Both the position numbers and the translations under genes were made by a program. Under the pieces are notes generated by a model. It was not told the origin of the DNA. It saw nothing but the letters and a program-made list of their open reading frames with translations, and did not search any database. From Manis javanica (taxonomy: Eukaryota > Chordata > Mammalia > Pholidota > Manidae), in contig NC_133156.1 in NCBI RefSeq assembly GCF_040802235.1, forward strand, positions 187,929,851 through 187,993,850: 64,000 nucleotides of DNA. Direction: 5' to 3'. This document shows positions 59,200 through 64,000 of the stretch, piece after piece; the stretch's first letter is position 1, and the number at the start of each line of letters is the position of its first letter.

Positions 59200-59639
59200 G
59201 AATGGTAAATCGAAAAGAAGATAGTAGTGCCGGCGGCCAACACTGGACGATGACCCGAACCAGCGAGGTTGGTCAGTGAGGAAGAGAACTGAAACAGCGG
59301 CTTCGTGTTTTCCAGAGATCCCAAGTTTTTCAACAGAGGCCCTTCGATTCTCTTCCGTCCTTAAAGCGGACGTCTTAGAACTGGCCGGGAAGCTCAAATC
59401 TCAAGTCTGTCCAGGCCAGCAAAAGTCGCCGGAAGGCAGGACCGGCCAGGCGTATCCGCTGGCCTGCTTTCCTTCCTTACCTCCATATTCACGTAGCCGC
59501 TTGGCTCCCGAGCCCTCTCCACCCCTCGGAGTTCCCAGATCCGCCCCACCTCTACCCTGCGGCGGCCACCCGCACCGCCCTCTGTTCCTCCCCCTTCCCC
59601 TCCTCCTCCCCGCCGTGGGGCGCTGACTCGCCCGGCTGC

Positions 59640-59990
59640 CACGTATCACTGATGACATCACCAGGGCCTTCGGCCTTAGCCAATCCGCTAGGGGGAGTCC
59701 GAGCGAAGTCCTGGCCAGCGAGTCAGGGGGGAGGGGCGGAAGGGGGGAGGTGAAAGAGAGGGGAAAGGGGCGAGCGCCAACCTCTCAAGTACGCATGCGC
59801 CGAAGGCGCGGAGCTTGGCGGGAAACTGAGTCTTGGCTGCTGCGCAGCGCTTTCAGACTGCAGTGACCACTGCCAGGCTTGCAACTCTCTTTCCCGGCAT
59901 GCCACGCGGTGCGGCCGTCCTCTGGGCTGTGTAAAGGCCCCTCAGTCTAAGGCTTTCCTATTTCCTGGTTCGCCGGCGGCCATTTTGGGT
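59640..59990 (+). promoter_or_regulatory. RAB1A: RAB1A core and proximal promoter
   Basis: TATA-less housekeeping-type promoter. Visible motifs: a CRE-like TGACATCA (59653-59660), CCAAT (59680-59684), a GC box GGGGCGG (59733-59739), an NRF1-type ACGCATGCGC (59791-59800), an E2F-type TTGGCGGGAAA (59815-59825) and a YY1-type GGCCATTTT (59978-59986). YY1-type sites commonly sit at or just after the start of transcription, so the start is probably within a few tens of bases of 59980. Motif calls are by eye; binding is inferred. Confidence 0.75.
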
Positions 59991-60199
59991 GGAAGCGATA
60001 ACTGAGTGGCGGCGGCTGCTGATTGTGTTCTAAGGGGACGAAGTGGGGGAAGACGTTTGCTCTCCCGGAGCAGCCTATCTCATTCCTGTCCTTCGATTAC
60101 CCGTGGCGCGGAGAGTCAGGGCGGCGGCTGCAGCAAGGGCGGCGGTGGTGGCGGCGGCGGCGGCAGCTGCAGTGACATGTCCAGCATGAATCCCGAATA
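59980..60199 (+). other. RAB1A: RAB1A exon 1 (5' UTR plus first codons)
   Basis: The right border is the splice donor TA|GTGAGT after 60199. The left border is an estimate from the YY1-type motif. The leader has no upstream ATG between 59980 and 60176, and includes a GGC/GGT triplet run at about 60139-60164 just before the start codon. Confidence 0.8.
60177..60199 (+). CDS. RAB1A: RAB1A, first coding exon (small GTPase, partial)
   Basis: ATG at 60177 opens M-S-S-M-N-P-E and two bases of the next codon (TA, completing to Tyr in exon 2), followed at once by the donor GTGAGT. This extended N-terminus is that of RAB1A; the paralogue RAB1B lacks the first residues and starts nearer M-N-P-E-Y. Known for the family: RAB1A is a Ras-superfamily GTPase of about 205 residues, prenylated at C-terminal cysteines, that controls ER-to-Golgi vesicle traffic and early autophagy. 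The GTP-binding motifs lie in later exons beyond the window. A processed pseudogene is excluded because the exon is followed by a splice donor and sits in a CpG-island promoter. Expression is expected to be broad. Confidence 0.93.
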
Positions 60200-63100
60200 G
60201 TGAGTGCAGGAGGGCACCAGTCGGCTGGGTCGGTGGGTCAGCTTGGGATAGCTTAAATGGGGCTAGAGAGCTGGGGCGTAGGGGCCCTCGACCGGGCTGA
60301 GGGGCGGGTGATGGGGCCGGAAGAGGCTGGCGGCCGTGAGTCGGGCCCCATTGTCTGACGGCGGAGCGGGGGACGGGCCGGAGGGGTGAGTCGCCTGGGC
60401 CTGGACCTGGTCAGGATGGAGGGCCTGAGTGTCCGGCCGGTGCGAACGGACAGTCTGCCGAGGGGGGTGGGGTGTTTGGGAGACGGTGGTGGGGCGGTGG
60501 AAAGGGTTCGCTGCCTTTGGAGGTAGTGACTTTTGAAGGAAGACTTGTTCCTAAGGGGAGGGGATTAGGTAGGAGAGCTCTCCTAGAGGGCACTGTCAAA
60601 CCCTGCCTGCGCCCGCACTCTGCGGAGCTGTCAGCATCGTCTGGGTGGAAACCAGCTTTACTTGTAAATTTTGAGCTTGTTGGCTTCTCCTTCCATCCTC
60701 CCGGCCAGGTTGCAGGTAATATGGATGCTTTCCAGGACTCCATGGGATTGAGGATAATGAGTACATGCTGAGAAGGGATTTAAAAATTTTAGTTCTCTTT
60801 TTAGTTATTTCTTGGAGCTCTTTAAGAACTTACGGAGCCCACTGGCTTCTTTGAAAACGTGGGCATTTGTGACAATTTTTTTTAAGAGGACGCTAAAGTC
60901 ATTTTGTCTTGTGTAGGTCAAGAAAAAAAGCTAAGACGTAGGGACATTTTTCTGATAATACCAAATTAAAGGAACACTGCTGTCAAGTTGAAAGAAACGA
61001 ATGGGCCCTACGATAGATCTGTAGGTTTGGGATTACCTAATGAATGCTCGAAGATAGGGAATGAGATTCCATGATGTGTCATGAAAAGTTAATGCATTTT
61101 TTTTTTACTTACTCAGGAAGTCACCACAGCATGTGTGACATACCTGGCACCTTCCTGGGAACTGGTGTTCACTTTTCTTGGGAAAACTTTGTTGGCCTTT
61201 CCTTAATGTCACTTAAAAAAATCCTCCTACAGTTTATGTATGTAGGTTAGTGAATAATTGGAGGAGACTGAATTGGTGTTCCTTTTCAGTGTCAGTTAAT
61301 TTGCAGAAGAGTGGGAATTTTTTTTTAAGCAAAATTCTGTACTTATCCTAAAGTTTATTTACTGCTTTGGTCAATTACTGCTAAACATTTCCCCTAGAAG
61401 GTCCACCCATCAGTTTAGCTGACTGTCATGTGTGTGTCACATGGCTCTTGCAAAATACATTGACTTCAAGTTTTGTAATACTGTGGTTTGATGCTGAAAT
61501 GTCACCTTTTTGTTCTAAACAGAAGCCACAGTATTAAAATTTCACATACTTAAGAGAGGTTGAGGGTAGTTTTCTAATAGTGCCATATTTACCATGTTGG
61601 CAGGCTTTTTTTGTTTGTTTTTCAAGGACTTCAAGGACAAAGTTCATTTTGCATAAATAGAACTGCAGAATTGAACTTAAGGTCTCTAATATAGCAGTTT
61701 TTGTGGCAACAATAAAGTGGATTTGCCACTTCATGGAAATTTGTAAACCTCTTTCTGTTCAGGGACTTTCTTATATTTGCTACATATATTTAGTACTATA
61801 TAAATAGATCTTGAAGATTGGTTGAACAGAACCTGACAAATTATTTAGTCTATGAATTTGTTTCTCCTTTTGTAAAATAGGATAGTAGGAGTCAATTTTC
61901 CTGTCAGGGTAGTTGTGAGGTTCAAGTGTATGTAAAAGAACACCAAGAGCCCTCTAGGTGGTGGATATCATCTAAGGCATTCCAGAAGTGGTAGGATTTA
62001 GGAATATAATTGTTACCTTCAAGTAGTTTGTACGTGACCCTATAATGGAATATAGAAAATAGAAAATTGTATATCTATCAAATACCAGTAGACATAGCAA
62101 GTTTCAGATGGGCAGGCAGACTGGATTGGAGCAACAAGATTTCAGAGGAGGATGGAGTGGTGTGGTTGGCTAGTTGGGTTCAGGAAGACTTTATAGAAAA
62201 AGAAACTTGTAAGAGAATTAATTACTAGATTTGGAGAAGCAAGGAGGGTTTTTCAAGGGGGAAAAAGGAAGAGGAATGGCTAATAAATGGCAAGGATAGT
62301 AATTCTTAAATAAATATAATGCCAAACAATTTTTTTTTTGAGGACTCTAGGTTAATAACTTCAGCAGAAATAATTTTTGTATTTTTCATTAAGTATGCTG
62401 GTACTGTGTCTAGTAAAATAATCTAGGACTTCGGGAAAACCTTAGAAAAGCATTAGTGAAAATTACTTGAGGTGAGTGAAGGTGCTGAGTATTCTATTAG
62501 GGAAGGTCACCAGGGCAATCAGCAAGCAGATTTTTACCAATCTGACTTAAGCAGTGTCTTTTTTTTGTCTTTAATGAAGTTTGTCTATCATAATGGTAAT
62601 TAGCGAAAAACTGAAAAATAGAAAAAAGAAGGAAAAGTTCTTAGGAGTTTCATCACCCAAATAAAAGTCCATTTGCTTTAACACCTTGTTCTAAACCTTA
62701 AAATCTTGTTTTTTCTTGAGTTAAAACTTTTAATGGGTGAATGCCTTTCATTATTCCATGATGTTGTCTTAATAGTTAACATTTATAGCCACTTACTGTA
62801 TGCCAGATACAATATATATGTGTATTACAGCATACATATTATATGCTAACATGAAAGAATAGTATACTAGCTAATGTTTACAAGTACATCCCAAATATTT
62901 ATTTAGTCTTATCATCTACTAATATATCTTCTTCCTTTTAGAAACTTAAAAAGTTTTCATTGGTACTGCTGAATTTGGTAATGAAAATGGGTTCTTGACA
63001 AAATAAAAGATTTGGTTCTCTCAGAAAGAACAGGATTTTACATTTAAATTAGTTGACATAGGATTACCTGTTGGTAGCTTTATTACTGAACACTTGTGCT

Positions 63101-64000
63101 TTACAATCTTAAATTGTAAGCTTCTGGTTTGGAAGTGAGGAGAATAAGAAATAGTGTGTATCAATCAGTGATTACATTTTAAGCTGTCCTGTTGATTACT
63201 TTAAATGTTATTTGGCTGATCTAGGACAAATGACAACCCAGGATTATCTTTATGGTACAGTAATGGCAGACTTGTTTGAATTTTAAGTACAAACAAAAAG
63301 CAACAGGAAGTGGAATCTAAAAGGTGGGTGGAAAGGATCGAACCTTTTTTTTTTTTTCGTGTAGATCTGAAGAAAGAATTTGATTTTCTGGGCTAGGTGG
63401 TAAAGGAGGCAGTGATTATTTCATCACATGAGTTAAGAAATACTTACCATTATTCTCATACCAGAAAGTTTAGCTTCTAGTGGATTTTTTAGTGTCAAGT
63501 AAATCATTTTGGCCGCTTCATTTATAAGGAATGTGTTAAGAATAAAGTATGTATACTTATGAATATACTAATTAACTATAGTAGGAAGAACTATAGTAGT
63601 CTACTTGGATCAATTATAGTTCTTTACTGCAGAAAAATTTTATAGTAATTACCCTGTTTTTAGCTTTTTTTTTTCTTCTTTTAATGTTATGGCTCCAGAA
63701 TGATGTTTGAGATCATGGTGCAAGATTTAGTCAGTGTTTCAAACTTTGCCCTACTGTCATGGTTGACTCAAGGAACATTTGCCCTTTTTTTTTTCTTTTG
63801 TCAGCACTGTACTTTGAATAAAACTTTCTTAATACTTTAAGGGTTTGAAAGTGAAAGAAGTTACTTAGTTTGGTTAACTGTCAGACATTATTTCATCATT
63901 AAGTAGGTCATTACTGGCTTTCATGTAATTTTAGTTAGAATTTTTTTTTACTAGAAAAGTACCAGAAATCAAAAGTAATATTTTCTTTTTGTTGGTTGTC
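60200..64000 (+). other. RAB1A: RAB1A intron 1 (5' part)
   Basis: Starts with GTGAGTGCAGG. I searched by eye for an exon 2 beginning with the Tyr-Asp-Tyr-Leu-Phe codons and found none, so intron 1 runs past the window. The first 280 bp is CpG-rich; the remainder is AT-rich with a MIR fragment (61845-61965), T runs near 61100, 62330 and 63347, and no coding frame of interest. Confidence 0.85.
61845..61965 (+). repeat. MIR SINE fragment, sense, in intron 1
   Basis: GAATTTGTTTCTCCTTTTGT, AAAATAGGATAGTAGGAGTC and GTAGTTGTGAGGTTCAAGTG form the MIR 3' half in sense orientation. Confidence 0.6.

Larger units (their letters stand above)
59200..60480. promoter_or_regulatory. RAB1A: CpG island spanning the RAB1A promoter and first exon
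   Basis: CpG frequency and GC content rise sharply from about 59200 and peak at 59500-60480, in contrast to the CpG-poor 59 kb to the left. It covers the presumed promoter, exon 1 and the first 280 bp of intron 1. Frames found here on both strands (59276-59626, 59394-59642, 59723-59905, 60411-60743) reflect a lack of stop codons in GC-rich DNA. Confidence 0.92.

Noticed and set aside
59276..59905. Long frames on both strands of the CpG island
   Set aside because: Stop-poor GC-rich DNA upstream of the RAB1A leader; proline-, glycine- and arginine-rich products without family motifs.
60472..60771. 99-residue frame at the start of intron 1
   Set aside because: Starts in the CpG-rich part of the intron after a canonical donor; no homology signal or alternative-exon splice sites I could support.

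Overview
The window is mammalian nuclear DNA. About 59 kb of repeat-filled intergenic sequence leads into the CpG-island promoter and first coding exon of one protein-coding gene, RAB1A, on the plus strand near the right end. The evidence for a placental mammal is dense L1 (LINE-1), L2 and MIR debris, hAT and pogo/Tigger DNA-transposon relics, several endogenous-retrovirus LTRs, and an exon 1 that reads M-S-S-M-N-P-E-(Y) followed by a GT splice donor, which is the RAB1A amino terminus. The 3' ends of the youngest L1 copies (2827-3060 and 25535-25690) and one ERV-derived retrocopy (38938-40003) resemble sequences I associate with pangolin genomes. That species hint comes from memory and is unverified.

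Layout. 1-4700 holds antisense L1 with a nested Tigger relic. 4700-8400 holds L2, MIR and an ERV LTR. 8400-10800 is mostly unrecognised AT-rich sequence. 10800-16345 is an L1 cluster that includes one 3.6 kb internally deleted copy retaining its 5' UTR. 17900-23400 has antisense L1 and three members of one LTR family. 24400-25700 is an L2 carrying a 27-bp tandem array, next to a young L1 fragment. 26600-32300 has L1M tails, MIR and an antisense L1. 33600-40800 has MIR and hAT relics, a perfect 82-bp direct repeat, a small tailed insertion and the ERV-derived retrocopy with a 17-bp target duplication. 41200-42440 has a fourth copy of the LTR family and a CpG-rich LTR. 43150-46300 has antisense L1M and a 120-bp direct repeat. 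46608-50797 is a class I provirus with both LTRs, tRNA-Pro-like primer site, polypurine tract, env remnant and 4-bp target duplication. 50800-57800 has L2, L1M and a 1.33 kb solo LTR. 57800-59200 is mostly unique. 59200-60480 is the CpG island, and 60200-64000 is RAB1A intron 1.

No cellular gene other than RAB1A is supportable. No rRNA, tRNA, CRISPR or prokaryotic feature was seen. Almost every long open frame falls inside a transposable element or in GC-rich or low-complexity DNA. I did not find a new multi-gene biological system. The items most worth a second look are element structures: the ERV transcript copied by L1-type machinery, the 1.33 kb LTR with matching termini, the CpG-rich LTR, two loci where a direct repeat flanks unrelated sequence of about 450 bp, and an uninterrupted GGC-rich frame through the RAB1A 5' leader.
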